64,000 nucleotides of DNA from Desmodesmus armatus (Eukaryota > Chlorophyta > Chlorophyceae > Sphaeropleales > Scenedesmaceae). Location of the stretch: the NCBI GenBank assembly GCA_007449985.2, contig VIIQ02000187.1, positions 62,001-126,000 of the forward strand, read 5' to 3'. A program made the position numbers and the translations under genes. Under the pieces are notes generated by a model. That model was given only the letters and a program-made list of their open reading frames with translations, ran no database searches and was not told where the DNA came from. Shown here piece after piece: positions 36,901 to 48,900 of the stretch. How positions within the stretch are numbered: position 1 is the first letter of the stretch; the number at the start of each line of letters is the position of its first letter.

Positions 36901-39900
36901 GACCCCAGCCTCTGTGTTGCATGACCCCTCCACTGGTGTCCCTTTGTGCTGCAGGCAAGTGCACCAGCGCCAGCCAGTGTGGCGACCCAGCACACTTCTC
37001 CTGCAGCGCCAACAAGGCCACCGCATGCGCCTGCTCCCCTGAGGGCCAGGACACCTGCGTGGAGCTTGCAGAGTGCCAGCAGACCAATTGTGGGGTGTGC
37101 AGCAGCTGCATCACGCAGATGCTGCTGTTCACGCAGCAGTTTGCCGCAGGGGCAGCAAACGCCACAGCAAACGCTAGCCTCGTCGCCGAGCAGTGGCGCA
37201 GCTTCTGCTCGGCAAGGACGGCGTACAGCGCCAGTGTGTGCGAAGGCATCAGGGCGCAGGTGGCAGCTAGCCATGCAGGCAGCTTGGGCAAGCAGGCTGG
37301 AAAGCTGTGCCACCTGCTGGGCAGCTGCTCTGCCGCCATGGCGACTGACAGCTCTTGCCCGATCAGCACCAGGCTCCTCAGTGGCCAGCAAGTCAGGCAG
37401 AACCTCGACTGGTGCAGCATGGAGGGGGTGTCAGGGGGATCCCGGGTGCCTGGGGTATCCGCTAGCGCTGCGCTTGCACCCGGGCGCTGCTTCAACAGCA
37501 GCGACTGCAAGTCTGAGAGCCTGGAGTGCAGCATGGGCGCTGGTGCGGTGACCATCTACACCTGCGACAGCAACACAGGGTTGCTGAGCGGCACTACGCA
37601 GGGCACCTGCGTCAAGACGGCCTGCCAGGTGTGCAACGAGTGCATGGCGGCTGCACAGCCGTTTGCGCTGAAGCAAGCCACCAGCAGCAACGCCACCCAG
37701 GTTGCAGAAGATTGGTCAGCGTACTGCCAGTCCAGTGGGCTAGCTAGCAGCACCCAGTGTGCTGCAGTAGCTGGCTCTATCAGAACTGCCGGCGCAGTCC
37801 CTGGGAACTTGGGCAAGCGCGCCGCCGGTCTCTGCTTTGAACTGGGGCAGTGCAGCAGCACCAGCTGCAGCGGCAGCACCCAACTGGACCTCTGCACGGT
37901 ACAGGGGCTGACCGGGGGCATGTTGGTGCCCGGGATATCAGCAACCACAGCAGTGCCGCTTGGCCGCTGCTATGATAAAGCAGAATGCACACTGCCGGCT
38001 GACACGTGCGACAAGTCAGCCGCCAGCCAGCCGGCAAGGCTGTGCACTTGCAGCAATGGGGTGGATTCCTGTGGAGCTGACCTGCTAGGCAGCTGTATCA
38101 TGGCCAGCGGGGGATGCGAGGATTGCAAGCTGTGCCTGGGAGCAGTGCAGCCGTTTGTGCAGGAAGTCCTGCAGGACAGCGGGAAAGCCTCAACATGGGG
38201 CACATTCTGCACAGGCAACAAACTGGGCTCGGCAGCCAGCTGTGCTGGGGTCGGCACGAGCTTCGGCTCTGATGTGAACAGGTTCAGGCGTGCTGGGCTG
38301 TTGTGCAGCGCCTTGCAGCGCTGCAGCCCTAACACAGCTGCCGACCCTACCTGCGTCCCGACAGGGATCGCGTTGCTTTCCGGGGCCGCAACTACCGCAG
38401 GTGCCCGGTTCGATTCCTGCCTTGCCGAGGGAGTTTCTGGTGGGCGTGTGCTACCTGGCATCTCACCCACGAAGACCCTCCCAGCAGGATCCTGCCAGAA
38501 CGACTTGCAGTGTGGCAGCCCCGACCTCCAGTGCGACACCAGTAATACGACATCGTTCTGCTACTGTGAGGGAGGTACAGACTTCTGTCTGTCCGTCGGA
38601 GCCTGTAGGCGCACACCCTGCGCTGTCTGCAACGACTGCTTGGATGCTGCCAACCGCCTGATCGAATCCATCAAGTTTGTCACGACGGCACCTGCTGTTG
38701 CCGATGCTTTCACAACATGGTGCGGCAGGCAGGCAGGGGCGGTTTCAAGCACCTGTGCAGCAATCAACACTGACATACTGGCTCCTGGTGGCATGAACAC
38801 TGGCAAACGTGCGGGTCTTTTGTGCCAGCACTTGGGCGCCTGCGATACTACGACACTGCCGGCTACGTGCAAGCTCGCCTCCAGGAAAGCAGTGGAGGGA
38901 GCTGTGGTGGTGGCCAAGTCAGGGGTCATGGTGAGTCTGCTTCTCTTGCAGCCTGCAAGTTGTCTGGAAGCAACCTTGTACAACACCATCTCTGAGATAG
39001 CTGTTTGGTTCCAGAGACACAGAACAAGGGCTGCACAGCAGCATTCAAACAGGAGAACACCGGTAGAACCCTGTCAGCGCATCATGTCACTGACTACAGG
39101 GTTGTCCTGGGGTTGCACTTCAGCTGAAGTGTGTGGAGCACGAAGTGACGCACCCTACGCATGCTGTTGGTGTGCCCAGCATATCTTGCTCTCAGAGAAC
39201 AGCCTGCCACTGCCGGGCTCATGCTGCCATCATCACTGTACTGAACTGTGCTGACTGGTGTTTCATTCCTCTTGTGCAGGACAAGTGCTCCCTTGAGGGT
39301 GTGAGTGATGGCGACCTGCCTCCAGGGGTGCGCCCTGCAGGGTTCAGGCCCCTGGGCACATGCTTCAACAGCAGCGACTGCACCAGCGGCTTCGACTGCA
39401 AGATGACAGATGACAAAACCATCTGCAGCTGCGACCCCGCCACAGGGTCTGACACATGCCGAGCCCTCGGCAGCTGCGTGATGCAGCCATGCAAGGCTTG
39501 CGAGGTGTGTGTTCAGGCCATGCAGGTCTTCCCTGACATTGTCAAGGACACCACCCGTGCTGAGGTCATTGCAGATCGCTTCAAGACCTTCTGTACAGGA
39601 ACTGGCCGCAGCCCACTTGCCTGTGAAGCAACAGCAGCAGCCATCATGGCCAGCGTTGCAGGAAACCTTGGGCGCAGGGTGGCGGCCCTGTGCGTGTCTC
39701 TAGCAGAGTGCCAACTGCAGGAAACGCCCTGCCAGATCGCTCCTACACCGGCAGCGGCTGCGCAAGCCTTGGATATGTGCACTGTGGAGGGCGTTTTTGG
39801 CGGGAAAGCGGTGGCAGACGTCTCTGGCGCCGCGCCTGCAGAGAGCTGCAAGGACACAGCCGGCTGCACCGCTTCTGGTACCTTCTGTAGCATGGTCAGC

Positions 39901-42900
39901 ACAACCCGGGTGTGCTCGTGCGTACCCAGCACTGGTGTGGTGTCATGCGAGACTCTGGGCAGATGTGAGCCAACTGCCTGCCAGGTCTGCAGCACCTGCA
40001 TTACTTCCATGCAAGGCCACGTCACACAGGCCGTGTCTTTAACGGAAGCCACTGAAGTGGCCAGCACCTTCCAGACCACATGCTCCAGCCAGAACAACAC
40101 AGAGCTGATGTGTGCGGCCTCAGCCAACTTCATTTCCATGAGCAACACCGGCAACCTTGGACGCCGCGCCGGCGCTCTGTGCAGCATGTTGGGTGAGTTT
40201 CTTGGCGTGATTGAATGCAAGGGGATGCAATCTAGCTTTTGCACGTGTACAAGTGGGACCGGCAGGCCGAATAGCCCTGCACCTTTACTGCTGGCATATT
40301 GCATGGGCATACAGCGTGCAACAGTAAGGAAAGATCCTGCTACACCGCCTCAACTGTGTCGGTTGTGCTGTGCTGTGTTGTGCTGTACCTGCAGGCAAGT
40401 GCTCTGGCTCTGTGTTGGCAGATGCAGCGTGTGTGATCCAAGCAACCTCATCGATGGCAAGCAGCCGTCTGGACCTCTGCACTGTGGAGGGAGTGGCAAC
40501 TGGCAGCTACAACCTGCCTGATGTGTTCACAGGGGCAGGTGCGTGGATTTGCAGTGCAATTCTGACATACAGGAAATGCTGCAAGGGCTGGGATGCATGG
40601 CAGCCTTGCGTAAGCCTTTCTGATGCTGCTGTAGTGCACAACTTTTACCTACTCGCTTAGTTGACCCCACCCACCCTGTGTGTCGCTTGTCTGCAGGCCT
40701 GCCTTCAGGTGTGTGCATGTCAGACAAGGACTGCCCTGATGGAAGCGAGTGCAACCTGAAGAATTCTACGCGCGTATGCCGCTGCAACGGAGGCTTTGAC
40801 ACCTGCCAGCCCCCACCACCAACAGGGCGCTGCCAGGCGAAGCCACCACCCATGCAAGAGCTGTCCAGGTGGGCATGCTTGGCCGTTTACTCTCACCACT
40901 TTGCTGCCTGGCGCTGTCGCTGACAGCAGTGCTTGCGCATCACTGGCAAGTCAGTAGTAATCAAAGGGTGTGGTGTGGTGTGTCCCTCCAGTGAACATGT
41001 ATCGTAGACTACTAGTAGACAGGTGCAGGATCAAGTTGAATCCGAAATTGCATTCCATGTCCCTGCTTGTGTGCCTATTGTGCAGGTGTGGTGCCTGCCA
41101 GAGGTGCTTAGACGACTTAAAAGAGACTGTCTCCGACATCCAGGCTCAACCAGCCACCAACACACCAACGCAGCTAGGCTCTATGTTCAGGGCTGCATGC
41201 ATCGCCAAGGAGCGACCCAGTGCTGCCTGCGACAGGGCAGAGAAGGCGATTGTAGGCAGCCACAAGGGCAATTTAGGCAGGAGGATTGGCGGCATCTGCC
41301 GGGTGTTGGGCGAGTGCGATGTGGGGCTGGTTGGCAACGCGACATGTGTGCTGACAGCTGCTGGCAGGCAGAATGGCACACTGTCGGAGTGTCTTGTGGA
41401 CGGCGTGGCGACTGGACCTGCGCTTGAAGGCATATGGGCAGGAACAGGTGTGCCAAAGTCTAGATACAGAAACCCAGAGCTGTGTTGTGGCTCAATGCTG
41501 TGCGGCACCAGCGTGTGCTGCTACTGTTGTGCTGCCAAAGCGCTGCCTGTGTTTCAGTTTGCCGAGGAGTTTTGTTATCTGGCACTTGCTTTGCTATCAA
41601 CCGTTGCAGCACCCACAATTGCCAGATTATTGTTTCTGGTCGCAAGGTTTGACATGATGCCTTTTCATGCCAAGCTCAGTTCTTCCTGCGGGTGTCCTTT
41701 GTTGCTGTCTGCAGGTCTGCCGCCGGGCACGTGCTATGCCGATGCTGACTGCAAGGACGCCGCCAAGCCAATGTGCACAGCCGACATCCAAGCCCTTGTC
41801 TGCACCTGCCGATCCGGCGTCGACTCCTGCAACCCCACCAGCACTTGTCAGCCACGCCCGGCTCCCCCAGCCCCACCCGTGGTTGTGCTGACACCCTGTC
41901 AGAAGTGTACTGCCTGCGTTGCTGCTATGCAGCCCGTTGTGCAGCAGACCCGCAGCATGACCGACAGGTTTGCTGTCGGAGACATCGTGTTCAATGCGTG
42001 CAAGCAGTGGTGGAAGGACACACCAGCAACAAATCAGGACTTGGCTTGCTCACAGCTTCGTAAAGATGTGAGGCTGAGTCAGAATGGTAACACGGGCAAG
42101 AGAGCAGGGCTGATGTGCTGGCTCATGAGCGAGTGTGAGGCAGTGACAGTCGGAGCTACAGGCTGCAACATCACGGCCAGCAACACTGCAGCAGGGGCGT
42201 TGAGCCTGTGCAGCGTGGAGGGAGTGGCAAATGGGACCGCTGTGCCTGGCATTCAGTTGACCCAAGGTGGGTGTCAGGATGCAGCACTGCTGGCAGCATG
42301 CTATGATTAGGCTATTTTCCTATTGATCCAAGCCCACATTGTCCTTGGTGAGTCAGATTTGCATGGTTGCTGAGACGTATTGATGTTTTGATTGCATTGG
42401 CGGTGTTGCAGGGCGATCAGGCAATGCCCTGATCCAGTCAAGTAGTAGTAGTAGCATTGCTGCATGTTGAGCTGTGAGGGATCCTACTAGTACATGATGG
42501 TTGGGCTGAAAGGGCTCCCTCCAGACTGGAAGTGCTGCTGCTTTCATATCTGCATTCAAGACATTCTTGCTTTCCTGCTGCTGCTGATGTGCAGGCCTGG
42601 AAGCCGGCCAGTGTGAGTCTGACAAGGACTGCGCCAGCAGCAACATATGTGATCGCAGCAGCACCACCTCCCTCTGCACATGCGATGCCACCACTGGCGC
42701 TGACAGCTGCAAGCAGATGGGGTCTTGCATCCCCTTCTGCAGCAGTGTGCAGGCAAAGCAAAAGCTGGAGGCCGCTAACTCCCAAGTGGTGGCATGCGAT
42801 CCCTTCCTGCCAAACACATGCAGCGGTGGGCTGGTTTGTGAGGCTAGCAGTGCCGGGGTTCAGCTGATGTGCAAGGAAGGGGTCGGCATTATTCCAGTGG

Positions 42901-45900
42901 AAGTTGGCGGGGTGTGCGTACCTGCTGACCGTAAGATCCTATCAGGACGCTTCTCGGCAGATGGCAAGCAGGTGTCTATCACGCTGAATGCTGCTGCGCG
43001 CACAGCAGCCTTTGGATGCAGCTCCCTGTTCAACAGCAGCACACTGGGCGCAAGAGCGTGGTGCAGCGCGGCCGACCGGACACTCAACATACAGTTGGAT
43101 GGCTCTGCTACACTCTTGCCGGGGCAGCAGCTGGCCCTGCGCAGCCCTCAGTCTGTATTGGTGGACAAGCTTCAGTCTGATGTGGCTTTCCAGGGCAGTG
43201 TCACTGTGGAGACCTGCACGGACTGCGCAAAGCCAACAGCGATTGTTACAGGTCCTCAGGTACGCAGGCTGCTGCTACACACTCAAGGCGGTTCAATAGC
43301 AGCTGCAGCTGAGAACATGTCTATCTGCCCGACAGTGCGCAGGACAGCATGGCAACCGTGCGCACACAACACAAGCTGTACTAGTGAAGATCGCGCCAAG
43401 TCATTTTCTTTGCATCAACCCTGTGCTGGCGTGCATTTGCTGTGCAGGTCGTTGCGGAGGCTTGTGACACTACCTCTGCTGCAGACGTGGTGTTTGATGC
43501 AACCTTCTGCTCAGACCCATCAGGGCGCCCGCTGCAGTCACTGGAGTGGGGCCAGGACCTTGCAGCTGGAAGCAACCCAGTGCTTGCTGCAGTGGTGAAT
43601 GAGGTAAGGCCGCCGGAGCATGAGGTAAGGCCGCCGGAGCATTCGTGGTGTGGCAAATGATGCGGGCTAGAGTGATGACCACACGCCGTGACAGTTCTTC
43701 AGAATAGAGCCCAGTCCAGCACAGGACTCGGTCAAATTAGCTCTGCCGCAGTTGGTTGGACATGACCGAGTCCTGTGCTGGACTCGGCTCTATCCTGAAG
43801 AACAGTTACGGCGTGTGGTCATCACTCTTGCATGTTGCCAGCAGCCAGCCGTGTTGTTTGTTGTTTGAAGTAGTGTGATATGGTGTCCAAGCATGTCCGC
43901 CTGCAGATGGCGCATAAGGTTGGGCATCCACGGGTATGATGCCCACCCGTCACAAATGCATGCACATGAACTGTTTGTATGTTGCAGGTCAATCAGCGTA
44001 CGACTGTCAAGGCACGGTCCATGCTCAGCCTCCCAGCAGCGAGTGTGGCACAGCTGACAGATGGCAACTACACACTGACAGTGACAGTTGCCAACTTCCT
44101 GGGCCAGTCGGCAACCGCCAAGCTGACTTTCATCAAGGTTGGGCCTGGTACCGCCCCAGTGATCAGCATTGTGGGTGGTGCCACCCAGTCTTTCAAGATT
44201 GCAGATGGTGTCAACCTTGCATCTGCCCTGGAACCGACATCAGTGTGTGCAGGGCGCACGGTGAGTTTGCTGACGCAACACTGCATGATTCACCCACCGC
44301 AGTGCACTACCGTCTGCGCTCTGTTTTTTCGGCATATGTGTGTCAAGAAGCCCTTCAAATCAGCAACCATGACTGCCAGGACGGCGCACAATGCGATGAG
44401 CAGCTGCTGGTGTCTGAGAACAGTGTTGCGCATTCAGGCTTCTGGCGCATTTGCCCAACGACTGTTAACAGTCCAGCTCACATTGTGTCGCATCACGCAT
44501 GATATGGCGCCCAACTGCAGGTCACATACAGCTGGCAGTCGCTGGACGGCTGGTCCGGCATCCCAGCTGGCGGCTACGCCCTCAAGAACCTAGTGCTGCC
44601 CCCTCCAGTGCCTGCTGAGGCAGGGCAGACCTACAGGCTGCGCCTCACGGCTAGGTTCACTGGCAGTACCACAGCAGCAACTGCCAACGTGGCCCTCACT
44701 GCTGTGGGCTCGCCACTGTCTGCTAGCCTGTTGGGGCCCAGTGGGGACGTGATGGCTGACAGAGATGTTGTGCTGGATGCATCCAAGTCCCTGGACCCAG
44801 ATGACCCACAGGTAACCTTCACAAAACTGTCTTAGTGGAGTGCCTGCAGGGCCTGCAGTGGTGTGTGCCACACACACGGTGTGTGTATGTGCCACAAAGT
44901 TGATGTGGTGTTGATGTCTGTTGTGGTGTGCTGCAGGGTGCCAAGGCTCTTTCCCTGCGCTGGGACTGTGTGCGCGAGGACTTCCCTCGGCCTTGCTTCG
45001 CTGGGACTGACATGGGGACGCAGAAAGGCAGCAGGTGACGGACACAACGCGCTTTTGTAGTTGGTTGCTACATGCATGTGCGTCCCGGTTTTGTTGCGAT
45101 GTGATTCTCCAATGCTGATCCTGGCATCGTGTCGTCGCGCAGGTGGGAGATACCCGCTGGTCTGCTGACTGGCGTTGAAAAGCTGCACACCTTCACAGTG
45201 ACGGTCTCGAAGGGCACAGGTTCCAACGCACGTACTGCCAAAGCGACGTTGCAGATTCGCCCGCGCGACCCAGCTCTGCCGATCCCGACAGGCGTACTGA
45301 CCCGTGACTGTGGCGGATCCTGCAGTGCCAGGCACATTGCCATGCAACCCCTCAGTGTGTCCTTGCAGCTCGACCACAAGGACACCAAAGCACTACGCCA
45401 AAGTGACAAGCAAGTGCACCTGGCATGGAGCCTCGATCCTCCAGGACCCACTCCTCTAGTCGTACCTGCAAGCTCAGCAGTCGCCAGCGCAACCAAAAAC
45501 GGACAAGTCCAGTTGGTCATCCCACGCTCAGCCCTGCCAAATGCAGCAGCTGTCACAGTGTCAGTGAAGCTGACCATTCCTGGGCAGGAGGGGTCCGGCG
45601 CTGCTAGCCTGGTGGTGCCCCTCAACTCCCCTCCAGTGCTGAAGAGTCCCCTGGAGGTCATCCTGCTGGGCAGTGAGAACAGCTTTGGCAAGGCGGCATT
45701 CAGGCTGTCAGCAGCAGGCATGGTGGATGACGAAGAGCTCACGTGAGTGCAGCCTTTTTATTTTTTACCCCTTTCCCTCCGGTCACAGCAGACTGTGTCA
45801 GCTGCTGCAACGATCGCGAGCTGTTGTGCGGAAGTAGCTGTCTGCAAGGCCTGGCTAGTATTCGCAAGCTGTATGGCACCTTGCTTGCGGTTGCACTACA

Positions 45901-48900
45901 GAGCCATGACAGGGGTGGCAAGGTCCTTGACCCACACTTGTTCTAGCAGGGACCTCTGCATCAGTCACCAAGACCATGCGCTGCTCCCTTCAACAGTTTT
46001 TTGCTGCATTGCACGGCTGCCACGGTGTGTTCTGCAGGTATGAGTATTACGAGGAGCTGGCCGGCGGTTCCCGGCGCTTGATCAAATCCACCAAGTCCAG
46101 CAGCCACACCTTCGGGCCGAAGGAGCTGCAGCCAGGCAACACCACACTGCACGTCAAAGCCATCGACAGCGAGGGCGCCGAGGTGCTTGCCTCTGTGCAG
46201 GTCTGGGTGGGGCCCGTCCCCGCTGAGTTCAACCTTGTCCAAGACATCTTCCAAACAAACATCCAACAGGCCGCTGGCAGTAATGATGCGAGTCTACTGG
46301 CCAACACGGGCAACCAGATCAGCAAGACAGTACAGACTGCGAGCAAGGCTGGGAAGGGCGGCGGCAAAGGGCGCAGGCTGTTGCAAGAGAGTGGTGGTGG
46401 TGATCAGTCGGCTGGCAATGAGCTGGAGGAGGTTGTAAAGAGCAAGGTGGTGCAGCTGCTGGCTGCCTATGTCACCAGTGCTGCAGGGAGCGTTGCAGAC
46501 GCAGCTACTGTGCGACAGGTGAGCCGGGAAAAGGCACCAGTCACTTGGGACGAGCTGCATCACATGCAAGACAGTCACAACGGTGCAGTGGAAGTAAAAT
46601 GGAGCAGCACCATGCACTTGGACTGCTTTGATATCACAGCAGCAGCTGCAGACTATCCAAGCGCACTCCATGCACTTCTAGCTGTGTGTGTTTACCTTTG
46701 ACTTTTGCACAGTGCCTTGACCTTTGAGCGCCACACCGCTCCTGGGGTCTGTAAATTAGTGAACCATCATCCCCTGCTGTGTTCTTCTTCTTGCAGGTTG
46801 TTGCCAGTGCGCACCAGCTGATGTCTCTTCAAGAGGCCGGCCAGCTCCCCGCCAGCAGCCTCCAACACGCCCTCAGCCTCACTGACACAGCCCTGACAAG
46901 CGCAGCACTCATTGGCAAGGGCATCGACAGCATCTATGCAACTGAGCTCCTCGGCCTAACAGCCCGGGGCCTCCAACTGGTTGATTCTACTGATGTGGCT
47001 GTAGAGGAGGCTGTGGTTGCACCCATTGAGGGGACGGGCGGCTCTGCAAGCCGGCACCTGCTGGCAGCCCCTGAAGGCTACACCTTCACTCCCTCCACAC
47101 AGGAGAGTGTCACTACCTTGAGGACGAGGCTAGACACGATTGCTGATCAGCTGCAACGCCAGGCGGGCCCTGCGATCGGATGGGTGTCGGCCTCGGAGTC
47201 AGGTCTGTCTGTGTCAGTGTCTCAGAGGCTGGGCAGCAGCTTTGACAACTTCACACTGGCTGTGGGGCCTCAGATCATCCCATCCTCCTCATCCACTCCA
47301 GCAGCTGCAGACGCCACCAGCAACGCCAACGCCCTCATCACCCCACTGGCAGCCCTCAAGGGCCCCGGGAACAGTCAATACCTTGATATGTGGCTGGAGA
47401 TGGTCCTGGATCCCTCCTGGTTTGTCATTCAGTCTCCAGACACAAGTGATGCGGTGATTGAGTCCTACAAGGCATCTGTGTGGAACAGCAGCCTCACTCC
47501 CGTGGGACCACCACTGATCAACCTCACTCTTCTCACACCAGCTGTTGCAGTGAAGTTCCCACAAGCCGCGGGCCAGATTGGGGACACCGTGCCATGTGCG
47601 GACGCTACCGGCAACGCAACAGTCGACTGCAGGCTTGTGATCGACATTCCAATCACCAATCCAGCGTATGTGGATCGCACCCGGTTGCTGCTGTGTCTTC
47701 GCATCGTGGATGGGGGACTTGTCACGGCTACCACTGCGGCCGGTGGCTGGGAGTTTGACAACAGTACTACCAGCAGCGTGTCGCTTCGCTGCGTCACCAG
47801 CAAGCAGGGCACTTACGTCATCGCTGCTGTGGACCGTGTCGACACCACGCCGCCACCACAACCCTCGCCCACCCCTGCTCCTGAGGTCAACATCACCGCC
47901 AATGCAACCAACGCCACGGCTTGCAATGGAACCGATGTGGCATGCAACACCACCACAAACGCCACACTGGCAACCAACGTCACAAGCAATGACACCATCA
48001 CCACACCGCCAGCACAGGACAACGCAACCAACACAACCAACACAACCACCACCACGCCAGCACAAGGAGGGGACAACACTCCAGCAGTGACCCCACCCCC
48101 TGACCAAGGCACTGGCACCACACCACCACCAGCAGAACCAACCGCAGGTGGAGGTTCCGATACCACCACCCCGCCAAGCGACACCACCACCCCTACCACA
48201 CCAAGCGACCCAGGAGACTCCTCCTCCTCTGGAAGCGACACTAGCAGCAACACTGGTGGTGCAGACACCAGCACACCACCCCCACCGACCACCAATGCCA
48301 CCAGCAACACCAGTCAGCCAGTTGCCAGCCCATCTCCATCCCCCGCAGCCTCGCCTTCGCCCAAGGTGTCACCCTCACCGAGCCCCAAGCCCAGCCCTGC
48401 TCCCGTGCAGCAGGGGGCGGCAGCAACGGCTGTTGCAAAGCTTACTGGGGTGCTGATCAACCTGGGAGCTGTCAAGGACTGTGCGGTGAGTAGCATGCTA
48501 TTTGTAGCTAGTACTAGCTATTGCAAGGGATACTGTTTGCATTCAGCATGGTAGCTGGCTGCGCACAGCTGTGGACAACTACCCAAAGCACAGGACATGT
48601 AGCCTCTGCCTTTGTCGGGGGCAGCCCTTCCTCGTGCGTATCCCCGCCAGAGACAGCTGGAATCTCCACCAAGTGTGTTACCTGCGGTCATGTCCTGTGC
48701 TGCTGCTGCTGCTGCCAACCTCTTGCAGGGCTCCTATGCTCCCACCAGTGGGGCACTTGGCAGTTCCCTCCTCACAGACAGCAGTGGCAGCTTCAGCGTG
48801 CCCTCACCAGCCCTTGCCCGCTACTCCTTTGCATCAACTGGACCCGCCGTCTGTGTGGACGCAGTGTCAGGCTCGGCTGTCGGCTTCCCTCACAGCCTGG

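Larger units (their letters stand above)
42881..46518 (+). other. REJ-like region
   Basis: Exons: end of 42595-43259, 43448-43603, 43988-44260, 44521-44811, 44937-45034, 45143-45742 and 46038-46518. The region opens with a Cys-containing beta segment (FGCSSLF, GARAWC, then LNIQLDGSATLLPG), the pattern found at the start of REJ domains. It continues with PKD-like sandwiches: YTLTVTVANFLG, then SLLGPSGDVMADRDVVLDASKS-DPDDP, then SLRWDC, HTFTVTVSKG and a final TLHVKAIDSEGAEV. The alternation of W-x-C strands, D-A-S-x-S-x-D-P loops and Y-x-L-x-V-T-V strands is characteristic of REJ/PKD proteins, where the module precedes GAIN/GPS and the membrane. REJ identity is recalled from family patterns, not searched. 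Confidence 0.72.

Noticed and set aside
42420..42594. Possible extra exon in intron 42267-42594
   Set aside because: There is no acceptor and donor pair in phase; the AGTAGTAG run and surroundings have no module motif.
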